From Ovoidimarina sediminis (lineage in GTDB: Bacteria; Pseudomonadota; Alphaproteobacteria; Rhodobacterales; Rhodobacteraceae), in the NCBI RefSeq assembly GCF_032586175.1, contig NZ_JAWHTE010000008.1:1-64000 (forward strand): 64,000 nucleotides of DNA. The letters run 5' to 3'. Below are positions 17,816-26,729 of the stretch, one piece after another. A program made the position numbers and the translations under genes. Positions within the stretch are counted from its first letter, which is position 1. Every line of letters starts with the position of its first letter. The notes beneath the pieces were generated by a model. That model was given only the letters and a program-made list of their open reading frames with translations. It did no database searches and was not told the origin of the DNA.

Positions 17816-18738
17816 ACGTCCCCCTCGCGGAACTCAAGGCCCATCTCGGAATAGCGCTCGGCCTCTTCCAGCCAGCCGGGCCGCACCTTGACCTGCAGGA
17901 ACAGGTGCACCGTCCGACCCAGAAACTCCGCCAGTTCGGCGCGCGCCGCCTGGCTCACCGCCTTGATCGTTTCGCCCTTCTTGCCGAGGACGATCCCCTT
18001 ATGTCCGTCACGGGCGACATAGATCAGCTGGTCGATCCTGACCGAACCGTCGTCGCGTTCCTCCCAGCCTTCCGTCTCGACAGTCAGTTGATAGGGCAGT
18101 TCCTGGTGCAGCCTCAGCGTCAGCTTCTCACGCGTGATCTCGGCGGCGATCATCCGCATCGGCAGATCCGCGATCTGATCTTCGGGGTAAAGCCAGGGGC
18201 CCGCCGGCACCGCGCCCGCGATCCATGCCTTCAGATCCTGCACGCCATAGCCCTTCTCGGCAGAGATCATGAAGGTCTCCACAAATTCGAACCGCCTGTT
18301 CAGATCTTCGGCGAGGCCCAGAAGCGCCTTTGCTTCCACCCTGTCGATCTTGTTGATCGCCAGGGCCACGGGCTGTTCGCCCGCATGGGTCCGCAGGTTT
18401 TCGAGAATCGCCTCCACCCCGGCCGTCACGCCGCGATGCGCCTCGACGAGAAGGACCACAAGATCGGCATCCGCCGCCCCGCCCCAGGCCGCCGCCACCA
18501 TCGCCCGGTCCAGCCGCCGGCGCGGGCGGAAGAGGCCCGGCGTGTCGACGAAGACGATCTGGCTGTCCCCTTCGATGGCGATGCCCCGGATACGCGCCCG
18601 CGTCGTCTGCACCTTGTGGGTGACGATCGATACCTTGGCGCCCACCATCGCGTTCAGAAGCGTCGACTTGCCCGCATTGGGCTCGCCGATCAGCGCCACG
18701 AAACCCGCGCGCGTCTTCGTCTGATCCTCATTCGTCAT
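17812..18738 (-). CDS. era: GTPase Era
   Basis: A 308-residue GTPase for 16S rRNA maturation and 30S assembly. G1 GEPNAGKST near residue 19, G2 region with QTTRARIRG, G3 DTPGLF near 66 and G4 NKID near 128; the C-terminal KH domain has the RDGHKGIVLGKKGETIK motif near residue 240 that binds the 3' end of 16S rRNA. ATG at 18738 has GGTGGA upstream; a GTG directly before it would add one residue. It lies 68 bases after rnc, in the order lepB-rnc-era that is widely conserved. Confidence 0.96.
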   Translation of the reverse strand: MTNEDQTKTRAGFVALIGEPNAGKSTLLNAMVGAKVSIVTHKVQTTRARIRGIAIEGDSQIVFVDTPGLFRPRRRLDRAMVAAAWGGAADADLVVLLVEAHRGVTAGVEAILENLRTHAGEQPVALAINKIDRVEAKALLGLAEDLNRRFEFVETFMISAEKGYGVQDLKAWIAGAVPAGPWLYPEDQIADLPMRMIAAEITREKLTLRLHQELPYQLTVETEGWEERDDGSVRIDQLIYVARDGHKGIVLGKKGETIKAVSQAARAELAEFLGRTVHLFLQVKVRPGWLEEAERYSEMGLEFREGDV

Positions 18739-18806
18739 CACATGTCCACCGGTCCTACCCTGCCCCGGGCGGGCAGGGTTCCAATGACCTCAGGGTGCGG
18801 GCCGGG

Positions 18807-19490
18807 TCAAGCCCCGTCCACCTCCGCAAGAAGCGCACGCGCCGCGGCCTGTTCTGCCTGTCGCTTCGATCCGGCCTCGGCCCGTGCCGCGCGCCCGTCC
18901 TCAAGCCGGGCTTCTATGGTGAAGATCGGCGCGTGATCGGGGCCGCTGCGTGCCACCTCGACATAGGACGGTGGCGGCTTGCCCTGCCCTTGCGCCCATT
19001 CCTGCAGCGCCGTCTTCGGATCGCGCGCATCCTCCTCGACCCGGGCGATGCGCGCGCCCCAAAGCCGCACGACCAGATTCCGCGCCGCCTGAAACCCGGC
19101 ATCGACATAGACCGCGGCAATCACCGCCTCCATCGCATCGCCCAGAAGCGCGTTCTTCCGCCGCCCGCCCGACATCATCTCCGACCGGCCGAGCCGCAGC
19201 ACCTCGCCCAGCCCGATCTCGCGGGCCACCTCGGCGCAGGTTTCCTTCCGCACAAGCGCGTTGAAGCGGGGCGCAAGCTGGCCTTCCGAGGCGCCCGCAT
19301 CGGCCTCGAGCAACGCCTCGGCCATCACGAGCCCCAGAACCCTGTCGCCAAGGAATTCAAGCCGTTGGTTGTTCGCCCGCACGGGGCTTGCCATCGAGCC
19401 GTGCGTTACCGCCTCGATCAAAAGATCGGGATCTCGGAACTCGTGCCCCAGCCGCGCGGAAAACGCCCGAAGCGCCTCCGACACTGCCAT
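18807..19490 (-). CDS. rnc: Ribonuclease III
   Basis: A 227-residue double-strand-specific endoribonuclease that processes rRNA precursors and structured mRNAs. The catalytic signature NQRLEFLGDRVLG lies near residues 41-53 and the second acidic cluster is in ALLGDAMEAVIAAVY near 115-129. The C-terminal dsRBD (from about 155) contains GSKRQAEQAAARALL. The start codon overlaps the lepB stop by one base (TGATG), pointing to translational coupling. Confidence 0.96.
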   Translation of the reverse strand: MAVSEALRAFSARLGHEFRDPDLLIEAVTHGSMASPVRANNQRLEFLGDRVLGLVMAEALLEADAGASEGQLAPRFNALVRKETCAEVAREIGLGEVLRLGRSEMMSGGRRKNALLGDAMEAVIAAVYVDAGFQAARNLVVRLWGARIARVEEDARDPKTALQEWAQGQGKPPPSYVEVARSGPDHAPIFTIEARLEDGRAARAEAGSKRQAEQAAARALLAEVDGA

Positions 19491-20263
19491 CAGTCGATTT
19501 TCTTGAAGAACCTGTCAGGCCGCCAGGTCCAGACGAAGAAGAGCGACCGGCCCGCCGCCGAGAACATCACGCGATCCGCCCGGCCGATCAGGTTTTCGAA
19601 CGGGACGTAGCCCACGCCGTTGGGCGGCATCACCCGGCTGTCGGTGGAGTTGTCGCGATTGTCACCAAGGAAGAAGAAATGCCCCTCGGGAACCGTGTAG
19701 ACGGGCGTGTCGTCCAGCCGTGAGGGCCGCACATTCAGCACCGAATGCGAGGTTCCGCCCGGCAGGGTTTCGACGAATTTTTCCTTCTGGCAGGTGCCGC
19801 CGAAACCGACGCCCGCGTTCTGGCAGAGAGGCAGCGACGCGATCGGGCCCTGCCGCTCGAACGTCTCCTGAAAGATACCGTCGGGTGTTTGCGGCGCCGG
19901 TTCGTCATTGATGTAAAGCACGCTGTCGCGCATCTGGATGCGATCGCCCGGCAGGCCGACCACCCGCTTGATGAAATCCGATCCGTTCACCGGATGGCGG
20001 AACACAACCACATCGCCGCGTTCCGGTTCCGATCCGAAAATGCGGCCGTCAAAGGGGCACATCGAGAATGGGCAGGAATGCTGGGAATAGCCGTAGGCCA
20101 TCTTGTTCACGAACAGAAAGTCGCCGATCAGCAGCGTGTCCTTCATCGATCCCGAGGGGATCCAGAAGGGCTGAAACAACACCGTGCGAAACACCCCGGC
20201 GATCAAGAGTGCGTAGACAATCGTCTTGACGGTCTCGACGACCACGCCTTCGCCTCTTGCCAT
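19490..20263 (-). CDS. lepB: Signal peptidase I
   Basis: A 257-residue membrane-bound serine protease that removes Sec signal peptides on the periplasmic side. One N-terminal membrane segment (VKTIVYALLIAGVFRTVLF), then the box B serine motif IPSGSMKDTLL near residue 36, the catalytic Lys in GSDFIKRVVGLPGDRI near 95 and box E GDNRDNSTDSR near 200. There are two Cys pairs in the loops (SCPFSMCPF and CQNAG...GTC) that could form disulfides. ATG at 20263 is preferred on length; an in-frame ATG at 20317 would overlap acpS. Confidence 0.95.
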   Translation of the reverse strand: MARGEGVVVETVKTIVYALLIAGVFRTVLFQPFWIPSGSMKDTLLIGDFLFVNKMAYGYSQHSCPFSMCPFDGRIFGSEPERGDVVVFRHPVNGSDFIKRVVGLPGDRIQMRDSVLYINDEPAPQTPDGIFQETFERQGPIASLPLCQNAGVGFGGTCQKEKFVETLPGGTSHSVLNVRPSRLDDTPVYTVPEGHFFFLGDNRDNSTDSRVMPPNGVGYVPFENLIGRADRVMFSAAGRSLFFVWTWRPDRFFKKID

Positions 20264-20318
20264 GATGCCTGCCTCTGCCACGCGTTTCAGGGCTTCATGC
20301 GCATCGCGGGCCGGCAAG

Positions 20319-20744
20319 TCAAGATTGGGGGGGAACCTCCGTGGCCGCGAGGGGCCGCGCCTCGATCACGACGAAGGCCTGCGCCCAGGGGTGATCGTCG
20401 GTCAGCGTCACGTGGATGACGGCCTCGTGCCCTAGCGGCGTCATCTCCTTCAGCCGGTCCGCCGCCCATCCCGTGACATGCATCACCGGCTGGCCGGAGG
20501 GCAGGTTGGTCACCGCCATGTCCTTCCAGGCGATCCCCATCCTGAGCCCGGTGCCCAGTGCCTTCGAACAGGCCTCCTTCGCCGCCCAGCGCTTGGCGTA
20601 GGTGCCCGCAGTGTCCTTCCGGCGCTCCGCCTTGCGCTGTTCGACATCCGTGAAGACACGGTTGCGAAAACGGTCGCCGAAGCGCGCGAGAGTACCTTCG
20701 ATGCGCTCGATATTGCAGAGGTCTGTGCCGATGCCGAGGATCAT
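20319..20744 (-). CDS. acpS: Holo-[acyl-carrier-protein] synthase
   Basis: A 141-residue 4'-phosphopantetheinyl transferase that converts apo-ACP to the holo form for fatty acid synthesis. The first Mg-binding Asp is in ILGIGTDLCNIERIE, and the second motif is YAKRWAAKEACSKALGTG near residues 49-66. Length and motifs are normal. It precedes lepB with a 55-base gap on the same strand; the usual neighbour pdxJ is displaced by an oppositely oriented lipoprotein gene. Confidence 0.95.
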   Translation of the reverse strand: MILGIGTDLCNIERIEGTLARFGDRFRNRVFTDVEQRKAERRKDTAGTYAKRWAAKEACSKALGTGLRMGIAWKDMAVTNLPSGQPVMHVTGWAADRLKEMTPLGHEAVIHVTLTDDHPWAQAFVVIEARPLAATEVPPQS

Positions 20745-20820
20745 GCCTCTTCATGGGGTGCGGCGGGGCTCAAGGCAAGCGTCAAGCCTTCGGTCACCAT
20801 TCCGCGTTAGACACCGGGCC

Positions 20821-21408
20821 ATGATCACACGGGCCGACAGGCAGAATGCCGCATCGGGCCTTGCGCTTCTGTGCCTCGCGGGGTGCTCGGGCGTGGCCTA
20901 CAACACCACCGTGGCGGCGACACCGGCCGCGCGGCTGGCAATGGCCATGTCGGTCGTGCCGGGTGAGACGACCGAACAGGGGTTCATGACGCGCTGGGGT
21001 GCGCCGGTTCAGAAAATCCGCGAAGGCGGGCAAACCGAATTCGTCTACCGCGACATGAGCGAGCTTGAATGGTATCATCTGCCGCAGTTCGGCGACAGCA
21101 CGCGCTACGTCATTGTGACCTTCCAATACGGGATCGCGACGGGGGTGCGCACGTCAGACGGCATCGCCTGCCGCGCGACCTTTCCGCCGCGGCCGCCGAA
21201 CTTCGCCCTCGACAACCCGACACAGGTGCAACTCGTGGGCTCCTGCCCGCTGGGCGGGCTATGGCCGGGCGTCGGGGGCACTGGCGACGGCGGTTCGGGC
21301 GGCCACCCGACAGGCGATGCCCCGGCGCTCGCCCCGAACGGAGGCATGGTGGAGGATGACGCCGCACGTTATCCGGGCGGCGGCACGACAGGCGATCTTC
21401 CTAAATAG
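20821..21408 (+). CDS. Predicted lipoprotein of unknown function
   Basis: A 195-residue protein that I do not recognise. A short signal with a lipobox (ALLCLAGC, acylated Cys near residue 21) suggests an outer-membrane or periplasmic lipoprotein. The region around residues 45-75 (ETTEQGFMTRWGAPVQKIREG) resembles the small SmpA/BamE-type fold in which a helix precedes a Gly-x-Pro turn, but this is weak. The C-terminal 50 residues are Gly/Pro-rich and probably disordered. There is no strong ribosome site before the ATG. It stands on the plus strand inside an otherwise minus-strand conserved operon and overlaps the pdxJ 3' end by eight bases. Confidence 0.72.
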   Translation: MITRADRQNAASGLALLCLAGCSGVAYNTTVAATPAARLAMAMSVVPGETTEQGFMTRWGAPVQKIREGGQTEFVYRDMSELEWYHLPQFGDSTRYVIVTFQYGIATGVRTSDGIACRATFPPRPPNFALDNPTQVQLVGSCPLGGLWPGVGGTGDGGSGGHPTGDAPALAPNGGMVEDDAARYPGGGTTGDLPK

Positions 21409-22153
21409 CGGCGCGCGCCTCATCCATCAGGCGGCGCATCTCGGCGATCGCCGGGGTCAGCCCGCGAAAGATCGCCTCACCGATCAGGAAATGCCCGATA
21501 TTCAGCTCCCGCACCTCGGGAAAGGCCGCCACCGGACCGACCGTATCATAGGTCAACCCGTGGCCCGCATGCACTTCGAGCCCGAGGGAATGCCCGAATG
21601 TGGCCATCTCCCTCAGCCGCTCAAGCTCGGCATCGCGCTCCGCGAACCGGCCCTCGGCATGGGCATCGCAATAGGCACCGGTGTGCAGTTCGATCACCTG
21701 GGCGCGGATCCGGTGCGCGGCCTCGATCTGCGCCTTGTCGGCGGCGATGAAGATCGACACGCGGCAGCCCGCCTCCCGCAGGGGCTGAATGAAATGCGCC
21801 AGCCGGTTCTCGTCCCGCGCCACTTCAAGCCCGCCTTCCGTTGTCCGCTCCTCGCGCCGTTCGGGTACGATGCACACGGCATGCGGCTTGTGGCGCAGCG
21901 CGATCGCCTGCATCTCATCGGTCGCCGCCATTTCGAAGTTCAGAGGCACCGTCAGCACCTCCATCAGCCCCTCGATATCCTCGTCCGAGATATGCCGCCG
22001 GTCTTCCCTGAGATGCGCGGTGATGCCGTCGGCTCCCGCCTCCTCTGCCAGCTTCGCGGCCCTGAGCGGATCGGGATAGGCCCCGCCGCGCGCATTCCGC
22101 ACCGTCGCCACGTGATCGATATTGACGCCCAGCCGCAGAGCACGCTCACTCAT
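21401..22153 (-). CDS. pdxJ: Pyridoxine 5'-phosphate synthase
   Basis: A 250-residue TIM-barrel enzyme that joins 1-deoxyxylulose 5-phosphate and 3-amino-2-oxopropyl phosphate to give pyridoxine 5'-phosphate (vitamin B6). LRLGVNIDHVATVRNARGG at the N terminus, ITAHLREDRRHI near residue 46 and ELHTGAYCDAH near residue 150 are family blocks; the C terminus has NIGHFLIGEAIF. ATG at 22153 overlaps the DUF2062 stop (ATGA), which fixes the start; an extension to 22435 is ruled out. Confidence 0.96.
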   Translation of the reverse strand: MSERALRLGVNIDHVATVRNARGGAYPDPLRAAKLAEEAGADGITAHLREDRRHISDEDIEGLMEVLTVPLNFEMAATDEMQAIALRHKPHAVCIVPERREERTTEGGLEVARDENRLAHFIQPLREAGCRVSIFIAADKAQIEAAHRIRAQVIELHTGAYCDAHAEGRFAERDAELERLREMATFGHSLGLEVHAGHGLTYDTVGPVAAFPEVRELNIGHFLIGEAIFRGLTPAIAEMRRLMDEARAAI

Positions 22154-22824
22154 TGTTCCACTCCACCCTTCGCCGCCGCCTCGGCCCGTTCCTGCGACGC
22201 CTTCTGCATCTCGATCTTGCGCCGCCGCGCCTCGAAGCGTTGCTTCATCCGTGCGATCCGCCCCTTCTGATAGGATGCAATCACCGGGTTGGCCATGAAA
22301 TACGCCGCGAGCGCGGTGAGAATCCCGGGCACGATGCCACCCACGAGATAGGGCAGGAAGATGCGCGAGAAGAATTCGGAAGTCTGCGTCCAATCCGCCT
22401 GCCGCGGCGTGAAGATCGCGGCGAAGTTCCCCCAAAGCTCCACCGACACAACGCTGAAGCTGAGAAGGATGTCCTGCGGCGGCACGCGCGGGGCATTGAG
22501 CATCCAGGTGCCAAGTTCCACCGCCACGGTCGCGATGATCGGGAAGGTCACGGGATTGCCGAAGAACGTCGCCAGAAGCGAGGCCAGGATATTGCCGCGC
22601 ATAAGATAGGCTATGCCGGCAGCGGTGAAGAAGTGCAGCCCAAAGAACGGCGTGAAGCTAGCGAACACCCCCGCGGCGATCCCCCGGCTGATCTTGTGGG
22701 CCGGATCCGGCAGGCGCCGCAGACGGTAGACGATGTAACGGCCCGACCGGCGCCAACCGCCCGGGGGATAGAAGAATTCCCCGAACCACCGAAGGTAGGT
22801 CTTTGGATTTCGCCGCTTGAACAC
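22150..22824 (-). CDS. DUF2062 domain membrane protein
   Basis: A 224-residue protein of the DUF2062 family. After a basic N terminus (KRRNPKTYLRWFGEFFYPPGGW) it has the conserved region KISRGIAAGVFASFTPFFGLH and GNPVTFPII with two or three hydrophobic segments, and a charged C-terminal tail. Function is not known. The likely start is GTG at 22824 with only a weak ribosome site. It lies between rsh and pdxJ, a common alphaproteobacterial order, and is coupled to pdxJ by a four-base overlap. Confidence 0.88.
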   Translation of the reverse strand: MFKRRNPKTYLRWFGEFFYPPGGWRRSGRYIVYRLRRLPDPAHKISRGIAAGVFASFTPFFGLHFFTAAGIAYLMRGNILASLLATFFGNPVTFPIIATVAVELGTWMLNAPRVPPQDILLSFSVVSVELWGNFAAIFTPRQADWTQTSEFFSRIFLPYLVGGIVPGILTALAAYFMANPVIASYQKGRIARMKQRFEARRRKIEMQKASQERAEAAAKGGVEQ

Positions 22825-22842
22825 CTCTGTCTCGCGCTCCGC

Positions 22843-24963
22843 CTACGTCGTCTCTTTCAGCTCCCGGTGGCGCTCGACCGAGGCCACGTCGCTGTCGGCC
22901 TCCATCGCCAGCATCACCGCATGCAGGTGCTCGGCATCCCGCAATTCTACGTCCAGAATGAGGCGGTAAAAGTCCGGTTTCCGGTCAAGAAACCGCAAGT
23001 CCGTGATGTTCGCCTTCTGCTCGCCAATCTGGGTGCACAGGCGCCCCAGAACCCCGGCATCGTTCGAAATCGTGAGGTCGAGCCCCACGTCATAGACCGG
23101 CTGGTGCACGCCGGAATGCCAGCGCAGATCGATCCAGCGCTGCGGCTGATCCTCGTAAGCCTCGAGCGCGGCGCAATCGATCGCGTGGATGACGACGCCC
23201 TTACCTCGATAGGCGATGCCCACGATCCGCTCTCCCGGAACCGGGCGGCAGCAGGGCGCGCGGGTGAAGCTTTGTTCCCCCGACAGGCCGACGACTGCGC
23301 GGGCTGCGTCGATTTCATCGCCCTTCTTCTCCGCGAGATCGGGGTAAAGCGTTTCCACTACGCTCCGCGCAGTGATTTCCGCCGCACCGAGACGGGCGAG
23401 AAGTTCCTGAGACCCCGCAAGCCCCATGTGCCGTGCCGCCGTGGTCAGGGCTTTCTCGGTCGCGCGCTTGCCCACATGCTCGAACGCCACGCGGGCCAGT
23501 TCCTTGCCAAGCTTCTCGAACCGCCGCCTGTCCTCGTCGCGCAGGCTGCGCCTGATCGCGGCCTTGGCGCGTCCCGTCGCGACGATATCGATCCATGTGG
23601 CCTGCGGGCGCTGCCCCTCGGCAGTGATGATCTCGACCGACTGACCGTTCTTCAGCCTGGTCCACAGCGGCACGCGAATCGTATCCACCTTCGCGCCGAC
23701 GCAGCTGTCGCCTATCCGCGTATGAATCGCGTAGGCAAAATCCAGCGGGGTCGCGCCCCGGGGCAGCTTCACCACCTCGCCCTTCGGCGTGAAACAGAAC
23801 ACCTGGTCCGAGTACATCTCCATCCGGACATGTTCGAGAAACTCGTCATGGTCGTCGGCATTCTCGAACCGGTCGGTCAGGCTGGCAACCCACTGCGCGG
23901 GATCGACCGCGAACGGGTTTTCGGCCCGCACCCCATCGCGATAGGCCCAATGCGCGGCCACGCCGGCCTCTGCGACCTCGTGCATCTCACGCGTTCTGAT
24001 CTGAACTTCCACGCGCTTGCCGTCCCGTCCCGACACGGTCGTGTGAATAGACCGGTACCCGTTCGATTTCGGTTGACTGATATAGTCCTTGAACCGCCCG
24101 GGCACAGCGCGCCACCGCTGGTGGATCGCGCCGAGAACACCATAGCAATCGGCTTCCGACGTCGTGATGACACGAAACCCGTAAATATCGGACAGCCGTG
24201 AAAAGCCCTGGCCCGACGCTTCCATCTTGCGCCAGATCGAGTAGGGCTTCTTCGCCCGGCCATAAACGTCGGCCTCGATCCCGGCGCGTTCGAGTTCCTT
24301 TCGGATATCACCAGTGATCTTCTGCACCACATCGCCGGTTTCACGCTGCAGCGTGATGAAGCGGCGCATGATCGAGTTGCGGCCTTCGGGGTTCAGCACG
24401 CGGAAGGACAGATCCTCCAGCTCGTCGCGCATCCACTGCATCCCCATGCGGCCCGCAAGCGGCGCGAAGATATCCATCGTCTCATGCGCCTTCTGAACCT
24501 GCTTCTCGGGGCTCATGGATTTGATCGTGCGCATGTTGTGAAGCCGGTCCGCCAGCTTCACGAGGATCACCCTAAGATCCTTCGACATCGCGAAGAACAG
24601 TTTGCGGAAATTCTCCGCCTGTTTTGTTTCGGAGGACGACAGTTGCAGGTTCGTGAGCTTGGTGACGCCATCCACAAGCTCGGCAATCTCGGTGCCGAAG
24701 CGATCCTGCACCTCGCCATAAGTTGATCGCGTGTCCTCGATCGTGTCGTGCAGAAGCGCGGTCACGATCGTCGCATCGTCCAGATGCATCTCAGTCAGGA
24801 TCGCCGCCACAGCGACGGGATGCGAGAAATAGGGTTCCCCGGACCGGCGAAACTGACCCTCGTGCATCTCCATGCCATAGGCATAGGCGCTGCGGATCAG
24901 CTTCTCGTTCGTCCTCGGGTTGTAGTTGCGGACCAGTTCGATCAGGTCGTCAGCGTCGATCAT
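22843..24963 (-). CDS. rsh: Bifunctional (p)ppGpp synthetase/hydrolase (RelA/SpoT homologue)
   Basis: A 706-residue Rsh enzyme that makes and breaks the stringent-response alarmones. The HD hydrolase domain (residues about 25-180) has an intact ALLHDTIEDT motif and LVKLADRLHNMRT; the synthetase domain (about 230-370) has FSRLSDIYGFRVI and FKDYISQPKSNGYRSIHTT. TGS (about 395-455, CFTPKGEVVKLPRGATPLDFA) and a C-terminal ACT domain (about 630-700) follow. Alphaproteobacteria usually carry one such bifunctional enzyme. It is downstream of rpoZ, matching the widely conserved rpoZ-spoT pairing. Confidence 0.96.
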   Translation of the reverse strand: MIDADDLIELVRNYNPRTNEKLIRSAYAYGMEMHEGQFRRSGEPYFSHPVAVAAILTEMHLDDATIVTALLHDTIEDTRSTYGEVQDRFGTEIAELVDGVTKLTNLQLSSSETKQAENFRKLFFAMSKDLRVILVKLADRLHNMRTIKSMSPEKQVQKAHETMDIFAPLAGRMGMQWMRDELEDLSFRVLNPEGRNSIMRRFITLQRETGDVVQKITGDIRKELERAGIEADVYGRAKKPYSIWRKMEASGQGFSRLSDIYGFRVITTSEADCYGVLGAIHQRWRAVPGRFKDYISQPKSNGYRSIHTTVSGRDGKRVEVQIRTREMHEVAEAGVAAHWAYRDGVRAENPFAVDPAQWVASLTDRFENADDHDEFLEHVRMEMYSDQVFCFTPKGEVVKLPRGATPLDFAYAIHTRIGDSCVGAKVDTIRVPLWTRLKNGQSVEIITAEGQRPQATWIDIVATGRAKAAIRRSLRDEDRRRFEKLGKELARVAFEHVGKRATEKALTTAARHMGLAGSQELLARLGAAEITARSVVETLYPDLAEKKGDEIDAARAVVGLSGEQSFTRAPCCRPVPGERIVGIAYRGKGVVIHAIDCAALEAYEDQPQRWIDLRWHSGVHQPVYDVGLDLTISNDAGVLGRLCTQIGEQKANITDLRFLDRKPDFYRLILDVELRDAEHLHAVMLAMEADSDVASVERHRELKETT

Positions 24964-24991
24964 CCGGTCCGCCTGTCGGGCGTTTCCGCCC

Positions 24992-25348
24992 CTATTGCCG
25001 CTCCTGCGCTTCCATCAGCGCCCGGAGGAGTTTCTCTTCCGACAAATCGTCATCCGCGGGTTTGTCGTTTTCCGTCTGGCCCATCAGAAGCGCCATCGCG
25101 TCTTCTTCCGGCTCATCCACCTCGATCTGGGTCTGGTGGCTTTCGATCATCCGTTCGCGCAGATCTTCGGCGCGCTGCGTTTCCTCGGCGATTTCGCGAA
25201 GGCTCACGACGGGGTTCTTGTCCTTGTCGCGGTCGATCGTCAGCGGCGCACCCGACGAAATCTCGCGCGCCCGGTGGGCGGCAAGCATCACCAGTTCGAA
25301 CCGGTTCGGAACCTTGTCAACGCAATCTTCGACCGTCACGCGGGCCAT
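24992..25348 (-). CDS. rpoZ: RNA polymerase omega subunit
   Basis: A 118-residue omega subunit that assists beta' folding and ppGpp binding by RNA polymerase. The N-terminal ARVTVEDCVDKVPNRFELV and AAHRAREI block is diagnostic; the tail is long and acidic, as in alphaproteobacteria. ATG at 25348 follows a GGAG ribosome site; an in-frame start four codons earlier is possible. Its position directly before rsh links polymerase and alarmone genes. Confidence 0.95.
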   Translation of the reverse strand: MARVTVEDCVDKVPNRFELVMLAAHRAREISSGAPLTIDRDKDKNPVVSLREIAEETQRAEDLRERMIESHQTQIEVDEPEEDAMALLMGQTENDKPADDDLSEEKLLRALMEAQERQ

Positions 25349-25429
25349 AAGCTTCTCCAATTATCAGCCGGGAGACCAGAAACCCGGTATTTAGGGCCGG
25401 ATCGCCCTGAACACAAGGCAAAAACCTGC

Positions 25430-26008
25430 CTATTCGGGCGCGATCGGGCGGATCGCGGCGCGCTCTGCCTCGGGCAGGGCATCGCGAAGCGCCTGCGCGG
25501 TACGCCCGATCACCGGATGCACCCAATCCGGCGCGATCTCAGCGAGCGGCACAAGGACGAAGGCGCGATCCTGGATCCGGGGGTGCGGCAGGATGAGGCC
25601 GTCGGGCACGCGCGTCTTCTGTTCCTCGAGCGGAAGATCACGCCATTCCGCGTAGGTCTCGGGATCGGGCAACACCTGGTCGCCGACAGCCAGCAGATCG
25701 AGATCGAGGATGCGCGCACCCCAGCGCGATTCCCGTCTCCGGCCAAAGCGCGCCTCGATCGCGTGAAGCCTTTTCAAAAGTTCCGTTGCGTCAATTTGCG
25801 CGACATTTTCGTCAAAAGCGATCTCCACGACCGCATTCACGTAGTCGTCGCCCGCCCCCGGAGGAAACGCCGGGTTTTCGTATAAGCTACTGACAGACAA
25901 AACATTTATGCCGCCATCACGCAGCGCCTGGATGGCGGCGCGGACCACCTCTTCGGGGGTCATTCCGCCCGCACAAATGTTCGAGCCGAGGGCAATATAT
26001 CCTGGCAT
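25430..26008 (-). CDS. folK: 6-hydroxymethyl-7,8-dihydropterin pyrophosphokinase
   Basis: A 192-residue HPPK that pyrophosphorylates 6-hydroxymethyl-dihydropterin in folate synthesis. The N-terminal YIALGSN and the catalytic segment RWGARILDLDLL (family RxxPRxLDLDLL, near residue 92) are visible, followed by LPHPRIQDRAFVLVPL near residue 133. The ATG at 26008 has only a weak ribosome site. It is followed by rpoZ after 81 bases and is divergent from the NYN gene. Confidence 0.93.
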   Translation of the reverse strand: MPGYIALGSNICAGGMTPEEVVRAAIQALRDGGINVLSVSSLYENPAFPPGAGDDYVNAVVEIAFDENVAQIDATELLKRLHAIEARFGRRRESRWGARILDLDLLAVGDQVLPDPETYAEWRDLPLEEQKTRVPDGLILPHPRIQDRAFVLVPLAEIAPDWVHPVIGRTAQALRDALPEAERAAIRPIAPE

Positions 26009-26143
26009 TGCAGAACGTCGACTAAAGTATAGTTGAATCAAGATACGTTCGCTCTATGGTCAGCGCGCCGGGCGGGGCACGTACCACCCCAACCAAAACT
26101 AATCAAACAGGTCCGCGCGGCTAAGAAAAAGGAAAAATCTAGC

Positions 26144-26716
26144 GTGTTCTATCGAGACGAGCGGCTCGCCTTATTCATTGACGGATCGAACCTCTACGCG
26201 GCCGCAAAGGCCCTTGGCTTCGATATCGACTACAAGCTTCTTCGCGAGGAATTCATGCGCCGCGGAAAGCTGTTGCGGGCCTTCTACTACACAGCACTAC
26301 TTGAGAACGACGAGTATTCGCCGATCCGGCCGCTCGTCGACTGGCTTCACTACAATGGGTTTTCCATGGTCACGAAGCCGGCGAAGGAATTCACCGACAG
26401 CCAGGGACGGCGCAAAGTGAAGGGCAATATGGATATCGAACTCACCGTCGATGCCATGGAGCTTGCGCCGCGGGTCGATCATATCGTCCTGTTTTCCGGC
26501 GATGGCGATTTTCGTCCACTGATCGAAAGCCTTCAACGGCAGGGCGTGCGCGTATCCGTGGTCTCCACGATCCGCTCAAATCCGCCGATGATTGCCGATG
26601 AATTGCGCCGCCAGGCCGACAACTTCATCGAACTCGACGAACTGAAGCAGGTGATCGGCCGTCCTCCGCGCGAACCGCGCGAGGATACCCGCGAACGGGC
26701 CGAAACCACCGATTAG
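26144..26716 (+). CDS. NYN domain protein (LabA/DUF88 family)
   Basis: A 190-residue PIN-like NYN protein. LALFIDGSNLYAAAKAL near the N terminus holds the first acidic residue, GNMDIELTVDAMELA (near residue 96) and VLFSGDGDFRPLIESL (near residue 116) carry the other conserved Asp residues; all four expected acidic positions seem present, so metal-dependent RNase activity is plausible but unproven. The GTG at 26144 with AAGGA upstream gives the usual N terminus VFYRDERL; an in-frame TTG at 26033 would add 37 basic residues. The 135-base gap to folK contains an AT-rich stretch (26020-26035) that may hold divergent promoters. Confidence 0.88.
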   Translation: MFYRDERLALFIDGSNLYAAAKALGFDIDYKLLREEFMRRGKLLRAFYYTALLENDEYSPIRPLVDWLHYNGFSMVTKPAKEFTDSQGRRKVKGNMDIELTVDAMELAPRVDHIVLFSGDGDFRPLIESLQRQGVRVSVVSTIRSNPPMIADELRRQADNFIELDELKQVIGRPPREPREDTRERAETTD

Positions 26717-26729
26717 GCCAAGGGCGGCA

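Noticed and set aside
22153..24201. Plus-strand open frame of 682 codons opposite rsh and DUF2062
   Set aside because: Composition is that of an antisense shadow and the minus-strand genes are certain.
25368..25420. Terminator between folK and rpoZ
   Set aside because: Short CCGGG/CCCGG and AGGGC/GCCCT stems exist but lack a T-tract on the minus strand and are too weak to call.
26033..26143. TTG-initiated N-terminal extension of the NYN protein
   Set aside because: It adds 37 basic residues without similarity; the GTG at 26144 has an AAGGA site and starts the conserved domain.
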